Positions 24,548 through 33,100 of a stretch of 64,000 nt of DNA are shown piece by piece. The stretch spans positions 248,001 to 312,000 of the forward strand of contig CAVCGL010000001.1 in NCBI GenBank assembly GCA_963601915.1. Reading direction: 5' to 3'. The DNA is from Butyricicoccus_A sp963601915. GTDB taxonomy: Bacteria; Bacillota; Clostridia; Oscillospirales; Butyricicoccaceae. The position numbers and the translations under genes are program-made. The notes under the pieces are model-generated. The model made no database searches and had not been told where the DNA came from. It saw nothing but the letters and a program-made list of their open reading frames with translations. The first letter of the stretch is position 1. The number at the start of each line of letters is the position of its first letter.

Positions 24548-26800
24548 ATGGTTGATTTTGAACAGTGGGAAGGCTTTGAAGGACGCATTTGGAAGGAAGA
24601 AGTCAACGTAAGAGACTTCATTCAAAAAAACTATCAGCCGTATGACGGCGATGAGGCTTTTTTGGCAGGATCGACGGAAGCGACCGATAAGCTGTGGGGT
24701 GCTTTGCAGCAGCTGCAAAAGCAGGAACGCGCGAAAGATGGCGTGCTCGATATGGAAACCGAGATTGTTTCCAGCCTGACTGCATACGGTCCGGGATACA
24801 TCGATGAAAATTTGAAGGATTTGGAGCAGATCGTCGGCTTGCAGACCGACAAGCCGCTCAAGCGCGCATTTATGCCGTATGGCGGCATTAAGATGGCGGA
24901 GCAGGCTTGCACAACGTATGGCTATCAGCCGTCCGAAAAGCTGCATGAAATCTTTACCAAATACTGCCGCACGCATAATCAGGCAGTGTTTGAAGCATAT
25001 ACGCCGGAGATGAAAAAGGCACGTCACACCCATATTGTGACCGGCCTGCCGGACACCTACGGCCGCGGCCGCATTGTCGGCGATTATCGCCGCGTGGCAC
25101 TGTACGGTATTGATTTTCTGATTGAGCAGAAAGAACTGGACAAGTCCAACGTGGGTGACGGTGTCATGACAGATGATGTCATCCGTCTGCGCGAAGAGGT
25201 TGCCCGCCAGATCAATGCGCTCAAGGGCATGAAGGAAATGGCAAAAATTTACGGCTATGATATTTCTAAGCCGGCAAAGAATGCCAAGGAAGCGTGCCAG
25301 TGGCTGTATTTTGGCTATCTTGCTGCGATTAAGACCCAGAATGGCGCTGCTATGAGCGTGGGTCGTATCTCGACCTTCTTGGATATTTACATCCAGCGCG
25401 ATCTGGATGCAGGTATTTTGACTGAGACACAGGCGCAGGAGCTGATTGACCACCTGACGATGAAGTTCCGTATGGTCAAGTTTGCTCGTATTCCGTCTTA
25501 TAATCAGCTATTCTCCGGCGATCCGGTTTGGGCTACGCTGGAAGTTGCGGGCATCGGTATGGATGGCCGCTCTATGGTAACCAAAAACGACTTCCGTTTC
25601 CTGCATACACTCGAAAATATGGGACCGGCACCGGAGCCGAACCTCACGGTTCTGTACTCTTCTGATCTGCCGGAGGCCTTTAAGAAGTACGCATCGAAGA
25701 TTTCTATTGCTACCAGCTCGGTACAGTATGAAAACGATGATGTCATGAAGCCGGTTTGGGGCGATGACTATTCGATCTGCTGCTGCGTATCTGCAACGCA
25801 GACCGGCAAGGAGATGCAGTTCTTTGGCGCTCGCGCCAATCTGGGCAAGTGCCTGCTGTATGCCCTCAATGGCGGCGTGGACGAAAAGTTCTTTGAGCAG
25901 GTAGGTCCGGCGTATGCTCCGGTAACCAGTGAATATCTGGATTATGACGATGTCATGAAGAAGTTTGTTCCGATGCTGGATTGGCTGGCTGGCTTGTATG
26001 TCAACATTCTGAATCTGATTCAGTACATGCATGATAAGTATTATTATGAAGAAGCGGAAATGGCATTGATTGATACCGATGTTCGCCGCACCTTTGCGAC
26101 GGGTATTGCAGGCTTCTCGCATGTCATTGACTCGCTGAGTGCGATTAAGTATGCCAAGGTAAAGGCAATCCGCGATGAGCATGGTCTGATTACAGACTTT
26201 GAAATCGAGGGTGACTTCCCGAAGTATGGCAACGATGATGACCGCGCCGATGATATTGGCGTATGGCTGCTCAAGACCTTCCTTGAGATGGTAAAGCGCC
26301 GTCATACGTATCGTAATTCGGAGGCAACCACTTCGATTCTGACGATCACATCCAATTTGGTTTACGGCAAGTTCACCGGTGCCATGCCGGATGGCCGCAA
26401 GGCTTGGACTCCGTTTGCACCGGGTGCGAATCCGTCTTACGGTGCAGAGCAGAACGGCCTGCTGGCGTCGCTGAATTCTGTGGCAAAGATGCCGTATCAT
26501 TGGGCACTGGACGGTATTTCCAATACCCAGACCATCAACCCGGATGCACTGGGCCATGAGGCACAGGAGCGCATCAACAATCTGGTGCAGGTTATGGACG
26601 GCTACTTCGATCAGGGCGCACACCATTTGAACGTCAATGTATTCGGCACAGAAAAGCTGATTGACGCGATGGAGCATCCGGAGAAGGAGGAGTATGCAAA
26701 CTTCACCATCCGCGTATCCGGCTATGCGGTTAAGTTCATTGACTTGACTCGTGAGCAGCAGTTGGATGTTATTGCGAGAACCTGCCATAAGGTTATGTAA
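24548..26800 (+). CDS. pflB: Pyruvate formate-lyase (formate C-acetyltransferase)
   Basis: A 750-residue glycyl-radical enzyme that splits pyruvate with CoA to acetyl-CoA and formate under anoxia. The active-site cysteines lie in SICCCVSATQ (C411-C413). The glycyl radical site is G725 in RVSGYAVKF near the C-terminus. Length is close to 760-residue PflB, and the Cys-Cys pair argues against glycerol or choline lyases, which have one Cys. AAAGGAG precedes the ATG. Expression is under the ZTP riboswitch. The activating enzyme gene follows after a hairpin. Confidence 0.97.
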   Translation: MVDFEQWEGFEGRIWKEEVNVRDFIQKNYQPYDGDEAFLAGSTEATDKLWGALQQLQKQERAKDGVLDMETEIVSSLTAYGPGYIDENLKDLEQIVGLQTDKPLKRAFMPYGGIKMAEQACTTYGYQPSEKLHEIFTKYCRTHNQAVFEAYTPEMKKARHTHIVTGLPDTYGRGRIVGDYRRVALYGIDFLIEQKELDKSNVGDGVMTDDVIRLREEVARQINALKGMKEMAKIYGYDISKPAKNAKEACQWLYFGYLAAIKTQNGAAMSVGRISTFLDIYIQRDLDAGILTETQAQELIDHLTMKFRMVKFARIPSYNQLFSGDPVWATLEVAGIGMDGRSMVTKNDFRFLHTLENMGPAPEPNLTVLYSSDLPEAFKKYASKISIATSSVQYENDDVMKPVWGDDYSICCCVSATQTGKEMQFFGARANLGKCLLYALNGGVDEKFFEQVGPAYAPVTSEYLDYDDVMKKFVPMLDWLAGLYVNILNLIQYMHDKYYYEEAEMALIDTDVRRTFATGIAGFSHVIDSLSAIKYAKVKAIRDEHGLITDFEIEGDFPKYGNDDDRADDIGVWLLKTFLEMVKRRHTYRNSEATTSILTITSNLVYGKFTGAMPDGRKAWTPFAPGANPSYGAEQNGLLASLNSVAKMPYHWALDGISNTQTINPDALGHEAQERINNLVQVMDGYFDQGAHHLNVNVFGTEKLIDAMEHPEKEEYANFTIRVSGYAVKFIDLTREQQLDVIARTCHKVM

Positions 26801-26831
26801 TGGATTGAAAAACTAGAATACAGATGTTTTA

Positions 26832-26884
26832 TGCTGGTTTCTGCGGGAGAGAGAACATTCTCTCCCTGCGGGAATCAGCATTTT
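26832..26884 (+). terminator. Long hairpin between pflB and pflA
   Basis: TGCTG/CAGCA, GTTTC/GGGAAT and GGGAGAG/CTCTCCC nest into one extended stem (26832-26880), followed by TTTTC. It probably ends most pflB transcripts and lets a fraction read into pflA, which needs less protein. Confidence 0.6.
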
Positions 26885-26906
26885 CTGCCGAAAGGAGACA
26901 GAAAAG

Positions 26907-27638
26907 ATGAGCCAGACAGGATATGTGCATTCATTAGAGACGTTTGGTCTGGTCGATGGCCCAGGCGTTCGATTCATTGTTTTTTTGCAGGGATGTCAGC
27001 TGCGATGCCGGTACTGCCATAATCCGGAAACATGGCAGTGCGGTGTGGGAGAACCATGGACAGCAGACAAGTTGTTTCAGCGGGCGTATCGCTATCATAA
27101 TTACTGGAAGAACAACGGCGGCATTACCGTCAGCGGCGGAGAACCGCTGCTGCAAATAGATTTTGTGACGGAATTTTTCCAAAAGGCCAAGAAAAAAGGC
27201 GTCCACACAGCGTTAGATACTGCAGGACAGCCATTTTCTATGGAACCAGAGTTTTTACAGAAATTTGATGCATTGCTGGAAGTTACCGATCTTGTGATTT
27301 TGGATCTCAAGGAAATTGAGGACGATAAACACCGTGCACTGACGGGCAAGACCAACCAGAATATTTTGCAAATGGCGCAGTATCTGTCTGACCACGGAAA
27401 GCCGATGTGGATTCGACATGTGCTTGTGCCGGGGCTTACGGATGACCCGGAGGGACTCAAAAAGACCGGTGCATTTATCGCCAGGTTGCACACGGTGGAA
27501 CGGGTGGAAGTTCTGCCGTATCATACACTGGGACTGTTCAAGTGGGAAAAGCTTGGCATTCCGTATACGCTGGAGGGCGTTCGTCCACCGTCCGATGAGG
27601 AAAAGAAGCAAGCGGAAATCTTGCTGGGAATATCATAA
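26907..27638 (+). CDS. pflA: Pyruvate formate-lyase activating enzyme
   Basis: A 243-residue radical SAM enzyme that installs the glycyl radical in PflB. The 4Fe-4S motif CRYCHNP within GCQLRCRYCHNPETW gives CxxxCxxC; GGITVSGGEPLLQ is the SAM-contacting GGE motif. DGPGVRFIVFLQGC is the family signature. Length matches PflA (about 245). AAAGGAG lies before the ATG. Placement right after pflB confirms the partner. Confidence 0.96.
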   Translation: MSQTGYVHSLETFGLVDGPGVRFIVFLQGCQLRCRYCHNPETWQCGVGEPWTADKLFQRAYRYHNYWKNNGGITVSGGEPLLQIDFVTEFFQKAKKKGVHTALDTAGQPFSMEPEFLQKFDALLEVTDLVILDLKEIEDDKHRALTGKTNQNILQMAQYLSDHGKPMWIRHVLVPGLTDDPEGLKKTGAFIARLHTVERVEVLPYHTLGLFKWEKLGIPYTLEGVRPPSDEEKKQAEILLGIS

Positions 27639-27644
27639 ATCAGT

Positions 27645-28970
27645 TTATGTACAATATCGGAAGGTCTTGTCGGTGATGATGCGAGCAAAAATCAAACCGA
27701 GCGGCAGCGCAGCGATAATCAGCAGTGCAGAAGTCATCCAAACTGCCGCATCGCTCAGCGACATAATGCCGAGGTTGTAAATTGCCTTGTACAGATAGAG
27801 CCCGGGCACCATGATGACAATGGACGGGACTGTGATCGACACGCGAGGATAACCGACGTATGCCTTGAGCAGCGAGGCCAGCAGCCCCGCAGTCAGTGCG
27901 CCCAGAAAGGCCGCGATGGCAGGCGGGCACGTGCTCAAATCTACCATCTCCAGACGCAGCGTATTGGACACTGCGCCGATTGCGGCAGCAGTGGCGGCGA
28001 GCCTGAGCGGACTGTTGAACATGACAGAGAAGCCAAATACACCGCAAAAGCTGGCGATTAACCGAAACAGTAAATATTGCGTGGTGTTGAGGTGAAGATT
28101 CATGAAATCAACCGGCGTCAAATGCAGCAGCAAGGCCATCATCCAAGCAGCGAGTGTGGCAACCGTAACGACGAGAATGGCATACGCGAGCCGTTCCAAG
28201 CCGGAGCGCATATCCAGCTTGGCGAGGTCAATACCGCTGGTGATAAACGGAAAGCCTGGAATGATAAACAACATGGAACAGATATATCCGGCTTCGTGTT
28301 GAGAAGAAATACAGAAAAAAGATTCTGCTAATCGCAGGCTGCCGGCGTAAATCAGACATGCTGCGGCAACAGAGGTGACAATGCATAAAAACAGTGTGAA
28401 ATGATGCTTCGCTAGTTTGCACCGAATGGTATTGCCGATACCCGCGCCGAGAAAAGCAAACAGCATTTCCCACAGTCCACCGCCGAGCAGGAAGGTGAAG
28501 GCACCGCATGCGAGTGCTGCGGCAAATCCTAAAGCGAGCGGAGAATATAATCCGTGAATTTGATCGATGTCATCCAGCTTGCAGTGCAGCTGTTCTCCTG
28601 TGAGCAACTTGCTTTCTTCGGAAAAATCTGCGACAAAATGTTCCAATCGGTTTAATTTTGAGGTATTCACGCCGGTATTAGTTAAACAAAGCGACTGCGA
28701 AAAACTTTCGGTGCCATCAAAACAGGTGTATGCAATGGACAGGAGACCAATATCTGCAGAGCACACTACGCCTAAGCTCTCAGAGAGCGTGTTCATGGAA
28801 CTGCGCACACGCCATGCACCGGTTCCGCATGACAGCAGCATCAAGCCAATCCGTCCAATCACAGATGCTTTTTCGCTCAGTGTTGCCTCGCTAATGGGTT
28901 GGTCTTGATTTTGTATATATTTGTGCCATGGAATCGCCATATGATTGCGTTTCAATCTTTGTTCTGGCAT
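27645..28970 (-). CDS. ThrE-type threonine/serine exporter family protein
   Basis: A 441-residue membrane protein carrying both halves of the ThrE family in one chain: a soluble DUF1212-type start (GLMLLSCGTGAWRVRSSM, with the family motif around residues 40-60), then about ten membrane helices including the ThrE2 part near the C-terminus (VSITVPSIVIMVPGLYLY). Characterised members export threonine and serine or, in other hosts, dicarboxylates. I start at the ATG at 28970, preceded by AAAGAAGG and a strong promoter; the frame remains open upstream into the promoter, which cannot be coding. It converges with pflA, ending seven bases from it. Confidence 0.85.
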   Translation of the reverse strand: MPEQRLKRNHMAIPWHKYIQNQDQPISEATLSEKASVIGRIGLMLLSCGTGAWRVRSSMNTLSESLGVVCSADIGLLSIAYTCFDGTESFSQSLCLTNTGVNTSKLNRLEHFVADFSEESKLLTGEQLHCKLDDIDQIHGLYSPLALGFAAALACGAFTFLLGGGLWEMLFAFLGAGIGNTIRCKLAKHHFTLFLCIVTSVAAACLIYAGSLRLAESFFCISSQHEAGYICSMLFIIPGFPFITSGIDLAKLDMRSGLERLAYAILVVTVATLAAWMMALLLHLTPVDFMNLHLNTTQYLLFRLIASFCGVFGFSVMFNSPLRLAATAAAIGAVSNTLRLEMVDLSTCPPAIAAFLGALTAGLLASLLKAYVGYPRVSITVPSIVIMVPGLYLYKAIYNLGIMSLSDAAVWMTSALLIIAALPLGLIFARIITDKTFRYCT

Positions 28971-29001
28971 AAAATACGCCTTCTTTCTACCTATGTATTG
29001 T

Positions 29002-29029
29002 AGTATAATATGGCAAAAAGTCAAGTCAA
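29002..29029 (-). promoter_or_regulatory. Promoter of the ThrE-like gene
   Basis: On the minus strand TTGACT (29029-29024), a 16-base spacer and TATACT (29007-29002), 32 bases before the chosen ATG. Confidence 0.75.
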
Positions 29030-29070
29030 TCAACACGTATTTACTATAGGAAAAATCAATACTTGCGCTC

Positions 29071-29099
29071 TTTACTTCTTTGTGCGGTGAGCGTATAAT
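29071..29099 (+). promoter_or_regulatory. Promoter of the 29124 gene
   Basis: TTTACT, 17-base spacer and TATAAT (29094-29099), 24 bases before the ATG. Confidence 0.65.
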
Positions 29100-29123
29100 A
29101 GGGGCAGAAAAGAGGTCTTTGCT

Positions 29124-29924
29124 ATGAGCAGCATTTTTCCAAGAGAACAACGAGTAGAACAATTGTTTGACCGAATTCTGAACGACCCCAACGCTTGTAG
29201 ACGACTGAAGGAAACGTTTTATGAGAGCTGTCCGGAAACGGATTTGATGGATGCCGACAGCGTGGAAGCATCGGATAAAATCTTTGCCAATGCATTGATT
29301 CATGCCTATCAGAATCAGGATTTGTCTGCTTTTTTGATGGCAATTTGCGGCAACAGTATGTTTGATTTACTGCGCAATTCCTTTTTGATTCCGCTTCGGT
29401 TTAACGATAAAGGGGTGGAAAATCCGGTGATTTTGACCGATGAAGCCGGAGCATTGCGCGATAATCTGCCCATTTCTGTGCCGGAGAAAAAATACAAGGC
29501 GTTTTGCGACTTATATCAAGAAAAACCTGAAATTCGAGATTTTCAGATGTGTCTTGCGTATGGATTTCGTGAGCGACATTATTATGATGATACGTTACAG
29601 GTACAGACCGATAAAATTGGCGAACACTTGGGTGTTTTGCTGCTGTATCAGCTGCCAAAAGATATAGAAAATCATACGACGGATGCGGAGATTTATGCGA
29701 CGGTATGGAACTATATGATGCAGCTAGAAGAGAGCCTTCCGCGAGCGTTTCTATATTATGGAAAGCTGGAAACGACCGGAGAGGAAACCAACAGTGACCG
29801 GATAGGAATCTTCCTTCCGTTTCATCATTTTGAGAGCCGCATGAAGAAGCATATTGAAATAGCGAATGGCATTGGCTTGGCTTGCCGCGGTAAGATCGTG
29901 GATATGTTGAGAGAAACAAACTAA
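29124..29924 (+). CDS. Conserved protein of unknown function
   Basis: A 266-residue soluble, acidic protein with no signal peptide or membrane segment. I do not recognise a catalytic motif. Features are a helical N-terminal third (REQRVEQLFDRIL, DKIFANALIHAYQNQDLSAF), a central NPVILTDEAG stretch and LPRAFLYYGKLETTGEE near residue 225. From memory it resembles Clostridia-restricted DUF proteins (DUF4866 is a possibility I cannot confirm). It has its own promoter, AAGAGG ribosome binding site and terminator, so it is a single-gene unit. Confidence 0.75.
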   Translation: MSSIFPREQRVEQLFDRILNDPNACRRLKETFYESCPETDLMDADSVEASDKIFANALIHAYQNQDLSAFLMAICGNSMFDLLRNSFLIPLRFNDKGVENPVILTDEAGALRDNLPISVPEKKYKAFCDLYQEKPEIRDFQMCLAYGFRERHYYDDTLQVQTDKIGEHLGVLLLYQLPKDIENHTTDAEIYATVWNYMMQLEESLPRAFLYYGKLETTGEETNSDRIGIFLPFHHFESRMKKHIEIANGIGLACRGKIVDMLRETN

Positions 29925-29941
29925 TTTCGTTAGGAAAATAC

Positions 29942-29994
29942 AACATCGCCCTCGGAAGTACGCTTTGCGTAGGTTACCGAGGGCGATGTTTTTT
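29942..29994 (+). terminator. Intrinsic terminator
   Basis: AACATCGCCCTCGG (29942-29955) pairs with CCGAGGGCGATGTT (29977-29990), with an inner TACGC/GCGTA stem, followed by T. Confidence 0.93.
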
Positions 29995-30034
29995 ATAGTA
30001 TAACGTATGGTGTACGCAAAGATAAAAAATAGGC

Positions 30035-30063
30035 TTGACAACAAACGTCGTTTGTATTATTAT
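30035..30063 (+). promoter_or_regulatory. traX promoter with palindromic operator
   Basis: TTGACA (30035-30040), 17-base spacer and TATTAT (30058-30063). The spacer is almost filled by ACAAACG-T-CGTTTGT (30041-30055), a perfect 7-bp inverted repeat as bound by dimeric repressors of the TetR kind. The regulator is not evident in the window. Confidence 0.75.
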
Positions 30064-30114
30064 ACTATTGTGTTATTCAACTAATACATGAATGCAATAA
30101 TACAGGAGGGTACA

Positions 30115-30909
30115 ATGAACAAAATCATCCGCAACAATTCCCTATGCAATGCGACGAATATCAAATTGCTTGCAGTCGTGCTTATGTTTATCGATCATAT
30201 TCACCAGATGTTCTGGAATATGGGTGTACCGGAATGGTTGGACTTATTTGGACGACCAGTTTTTCCGCTATTTTTGTTTTTGGCAGCAGACAGCTTCCAT
30301 TATACACATGACAGGAAAAAATATATGCGCCGGTTGCTGGCAGCCAGTTGGTGTATGGTTGTTTTGACAAATTTGACGGAAAGAATTGTACCCAATCCGG
30401 ATGTCGTGCTGATGAACAATGCCTTTAATACATTTTTTGTGACAACAATATATATGTTGGCATGGGATACACTGTGTGAGGGCAGAAAAACGAAGAATAA
30501 AAAACAGATTGGCAAAGCAATTGTTCTTGCGCTCGTGCCGATTATTCTTAGCTTGCCCATCTTTATTTTGGCGATGGCACACCTTTCGACAACAGCGATA
30601 CAGATCGGTGCTTTCATTTGCCTGCTGCTGCCCAGCTTGCTTATCGTAGAAGGCGGCCCATTATATGTGCTGTTGGGCTTGCTCTTGTATATTTTTAGAG
30701 AAAAACGTTTGGTGCAAATCGCGATTGTGTTGGTATATGCCGTTGTATATTATTTGCTTAGTGGCGGCATGGAATGGGCAATCGCTCTGGCGGCAATTCC
30801 TATGCTGTTTTACAATGGACAAAAGGGCAGAGGAATGAAGAACTTCTTTTATCTCTTTTATCCGATACATATCATTGGATTATATTTACTGGCTACATTG
30901 GTATTTTAA
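30115..30909 (+). CDS. TraX family membrane protein
   Basis: A 264-residue integral membrane protein of the TraX family (acyltransferase-like; TraX of plasmid F acetylates pilin). Family traits seen: NIKLLAVVLMFIDHIHQM near the N-terminus with conserved Asp-His, GRPVFPLFLFLAADSF, and about eight membrane helices. Chromosomal homologues in Firmicutes have no known substrate. I take the ATG at 30115, right after AGGAGGG; an ATG 27 bases upstream has no ribosome binding site. A pilus locus occurs 24 kb away, but nothing links the two. Confidence 0.88.
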   Translation: MNKIIRNNSLCNATNIKLLAVVLMFIDHIHQMFWNMGVPEWLDLFGRPVFPLFLFLAADSFHYTHDRKKYMRRLLAASWCMVVLTNLTERIVPNPDVVLMNNAFNTFFVTTIYMLAWDTLCEGRKTKNKKQIGKAIVLALVPIILSLPIFILAMAHLSTTAIQIGAFICLLLPSLLIVEGGPLYVLLGLLLYIFREKRLVQIAIVLVYAVVYYLLSGGMEWAIALAAIPMLFYNGQKGRGMKNFFYLFYPIHIIGLYLLATLVF

Positions 30910-30917
30910 ACAGGAAA

Positions 30918-30951
30918 GAAACCTGCCTCAGCTTATTGCTGGGCAGGTTTC
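30918..30951. terminator. Bidirectional terminator between traX and fliB-like gene
   Basis: GAAACCTGCC (30918-30927) pairs with GGCAGGTTTC (30942-30951) with an inner CAGC/GCTG stem. Short T-rich flanks on both strands suit the two converging genes. Confidence 0.75.
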
Positions 30952-30955
30952 TCTG

Positions 30956-32029
30956 TTATGCATCAAACGGAAAGTTGGCAAGACATTCGGTGTTTTCTTC
31001 GTTGTATTCAATTTCACGGGAATACGCCTTACAGATGCAGATTTGATCCCACGGTGTCAACGTTCCGTGTGTCAGCCAGTGAGAAATATCCAATGCTTGG
31101 ATAATCGCCGTGCTGAGAAGAGCAAATTGTACTTTTTCGCGTACTGCGTCATCTCCTAGAGCCTTCATAAAGTGTCGATAGATAAAATACAGCAGCAATT
31201 GGTCGTATTCATATCGTTTTTCCTGATAATATTCCAAAAAATCTGCGCGGGCTTGCAGCAGTTCTGAAATATGGGCTTGTGCAGCAAGCAGCATGTCACG
31301 CCAATCGGATTTGTTGATTTCCAATTGCAGCAATTGGTCAAAAATCTGTGTCAGACAGGTTGTATTCCAAAATGCCTGTGACCAGCAAAACGGATCTTCT
31401 CCCAGATCTTCTTCGGGGAATGGAAATAAGATAGCATCATATTCGTCCTGCATGGCGCGGGCAGCGCGGTATAAAGCGGTTGTTTTTTCATCAAAATCAC
31501 AGGCTTTTTCCGGCTTGATGAGATGAAATATTTTTTCTCGCATCGAAAACAGCGCTTGTTCCAGTGCGTCTTCGGTATCAGTCCCTTTGTCGGATACATC
31601 GGATTCTTGCAGAACATCCCACTGGGGATACTCGGTGCGCTGTAAAATGAGCCGTGCTGCGGCCTCGCAGCACAAGCCGAGACCGTCCTCGCGTCCGCCG
31701 GAGAACCATTCAAAATAGCGCGGATGATCGGTACAGATTTGTGCCATGTGTTCTTCTCCCAGATGTTGATAGACCTCGCATAGGTTGCAGGAGTCCAGCA
31801 AGGGACAGCGTTCCTGCGCATCCAATAAAAAATGTGCGGTGCCTGTTTCGGGATCGGGACAAGAAATGCTCGCGCGGAGCTTTTCGCCAAAGGCGCCGGA
31901 AATGCTCTGGTAATAGGCGAGTGAATCGGCATCGACATCAATTTCCCAGCCGATACAGCAATTCTCTGTGCAGGCAGAGCCAATACAGTGAAATTCTCTA
32001 TAATATGAAGGGCGGCGAATATAGCCCAT
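30956..32029 (-). CDS. FliB-like lysine-N-methylase family protein
   Basis: A 357-residue cysteine-rich protein resembling FliB, the flagellin lysine methylase thought to hold an Fe-S cluster. Cys motifs: HCIGSACTENCCIGWEIDVD near the N-terminus, then RCPLLDSCNLC, QICTDHPRY and GLGLCCEAA. The remaining C-terminal half is helical. I chose the ATG at 32029, spaced correctly from GAGGTGAT; an ATG two codons earlier lies inside that ribosome binding site. No flagellar gene is present in this window, so the methylated target may be another protein or flagellar genes may lie elsewhere. Confidence 0.85.
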   Translation of the reverse strand: MGYIRRPSYYREFHCIGSACTENCCIGWEIDVDADSLAYYQSISGAFGEKLRASISCPDPETGTAHFLLDAQERCPLLDSCNLCEVYQHLGEEHMAQICTDHPRYFEWFSGGREDGLGLCCEAAARLILQRTEYPQWDVLQESDVSDKGTDTEDALEQALFSMREKIFHLIKPEKACDFDEKTTALYRAARAMQDEYDAILFPFPEEDLGEDPFCWSQAFWNTTCLTQIFDQLLQLEINKSDWRDMLLAAQAHISELLQARADFLEYYQEKRYEYDQLLLYFIYRHFMKALGDDAVREKVQFALLSTAIIQALDISHWLTHGTLTPWDQICICKAYSREIEYNEENTECLANFPFDA

Positions 32030-32128
32030 TTTCATCACCTCGTAATCGTAGCATGATTGTATTATATCAGAAACCGGGGAAAGAAGAAAATTTTTTTCAG
32101 AACACTTTTCTTTTTGCACGATTTTCGG

Positions 32129-32134
32129 TATAAT
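32129..32134 (+). promoter_or_regulatory. -10 box before the monooxygenase-fold gene
   Basis: A perfect TATAAT about 48 bases before the ATG; no convincing -35 box. Confidence 0.45.
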
Positions 32135-32181
32135 GCGAGAAGGAGCAAAGGCTCTGACCACACAACAAGGAGGATATACCT

Positions 32182-32472
32182 ATGATTAAGATCACAGCAA
32201 GACAGGTAATCAAGAAGGAATGCATCGCAAAATATCGTGAGCTGACCCGTGAGCTGGTTGCAAAGTCTCAGGCAGAGGAAGGCAATATTTCGTACACCTC
32301 GAATCAGAGCATCTCGGATGAGCGTGTCCACTGCTTTATTGAGTACTGGAAGGATCAGGCTGCGATTGACTCGCACAATGCAACAGAGCATTTCCAGCGC
32401 ATTATTCCGCAGCTGGGTGAACTGTTCGATGAGCCGGAGATTGTCGATCTGTACCAGGAAGTAGAATTCTAA
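32182..32472 (+). CDS. Antibiotic biosynthesis monooxygenase (ABM) fold protein, YgiN-like
   Basis: A 96-residue single-domain protein of the ABM ferredoxin-like fold. Pattern: MIKITARQVIKKECIAKYRE start, EEGNISYTSNQS (glycine turn), then VHCFIEYWKDQAAIDSHNAT with the conserved W and H of this family, and a C-terminal beta strand. Members include quinol monooxygenase YgiN and haem-degrading IsdG types; without the Asn-Trp-His triad placed by structure I do not choose. AAGGAGGATATACC precedes the ATG; own terminator follows. Confidence 0.88.
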   Translation: MIKITARQVIKKECIAKYRELTRELVAKSQAEEGNISYTSNQSISDERVHCFIEYWKDQAAIDSHNATEHFQRIIPQLGELFDEPEIVDLYQEVEF

Positions 32473-32492
32473 GCGGATAGAACAGCACAGAA

Positions 32493-32526
32493 AGGCACCG
32501 TTTCTGAGGAAACGGTGCCTGTTTTG
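32493..32526 (+). terminator. Intrinsic terminator
   Basis: AGGCACCGTTTC (32493-32504) and GAAACGGTGCCT (32509-32520) with a TGAG loop, followed by GTTTT. Confidence 0.92.
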
Positions 32527-32539
32527 CGTTTGGATTTCG

Positions 32540-32586
32540 TTGACAGGGGAGATATTGTGTGCTATACTTAGATAACTAATTAGTTA
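32540..32586 (+). promoter_or_regulatory. marR promoter with MarR operator
   Basis: TTGACA (32540-32545), 17-base spacer, TATACT (32563-32568). Overlapping the -10 box and start point is ACTTAGATAACTAATTAG (32566-32583), containing the perfect palindrome TAACTAATTAGTTA (32573-32586). The same 18-base word with one change stands before the MATE gene, which points to autoregulation by the MarR protein. Confidence 0.82.
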
Positions 32587-32596
32587 GAGGGATTTT

Positions 32597-33019
32597 ATGA
32601 TTAAAAACGAACACATTTCCAGATACATCGGAATTCTTGCCAATCGGCTGCGCCGAGAAATTGATGCGCTGTCCTTTCGCGGAGAATACAGCGGCTCAGA
32701 GGGAAAAATTCTGCATTTTATCTTGGCTCACACGGACAGCGAGATATTCCAGAAAGATTTGGAGGAAGAATTTGGCCTGCGTCCGTCTTCAGCGAGTGCA
32801 CTGATTAAGAAAATGGAACAGAATGGACTGATTACCCGCGAGTCGGTTCCGTATGATGGCAGATTCAAAAGAATCGTGCCAAGCGAAAAAGCGCTGCAAA
32901 ATAAAGAAAATGTTTTGCGCGGTGTACAGGCGCTAGAATCGCGCCTGCTCGATGGTATTTCAAAGGAACAGCAGGAAGAATGGCTGAAAATCACAAAGCA
33001 AATGATTGAAAACCTGTAA
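32597..33019 (+). CDS. MarR family transcriptional regulator
   Basis: A 140-residue winged-helix repressor. The MarR pattern is clear: SEGKILHFILAHT before the domain, DLEEEFGLRPSSASALIKKMEQNGLITRE as recognition region (about residues 53-82), the wing with DGRFKRIVPSEKA, and a C-terminal dimerisation helix. It sits before the MATE pump with a matching operator in front of both genes, so it very likely represses the pump and itself, released by a drug or metabolite. The ATG follows GAGGGATTTT. Confidence 0.93.
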   Translation: MIKNEHISRYIGILANRLRREIDALSFRGEYSGSEGKILHFILAHTDSEIFQKDLEEEFGLRPSSASALIKKMEQNGLITRESVPYDGRFKRIVPSEKALQNKENVLRGVQALESRLLDGISKEQQEEWLKITKQMIENL

Positions 33020-33043
33020 TCTCATAGGAATACAGGTTTTTAT
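33009..33043 (+). terminator. Intrinsic terminator overlapping the marR stop
   Basis: AAAACCTGTA (33009-33018) pairs with TACAGGTTTT (33031-33040), then more T. The stem contains the last marR codons. Confidence 0.82.
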
Positions 33044-33053
33044 TGCGAACAAT

Positions 33054-33071
33054 ACTTAGTTAACTAATTAG
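33054..33071. promoter_or_regulatory. MarR operator before the MATE gene
   Basis: ACTTAGTTAACTAATTAG differs at one base from the 18-base word at 32566-32583 and includes the palindrome TTAGTTAACTAA (33056-33067). Confidence 0.78.
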
Positions 33072-33100
33072 AATATCTGCATATTATAGGAGGAATCTAC

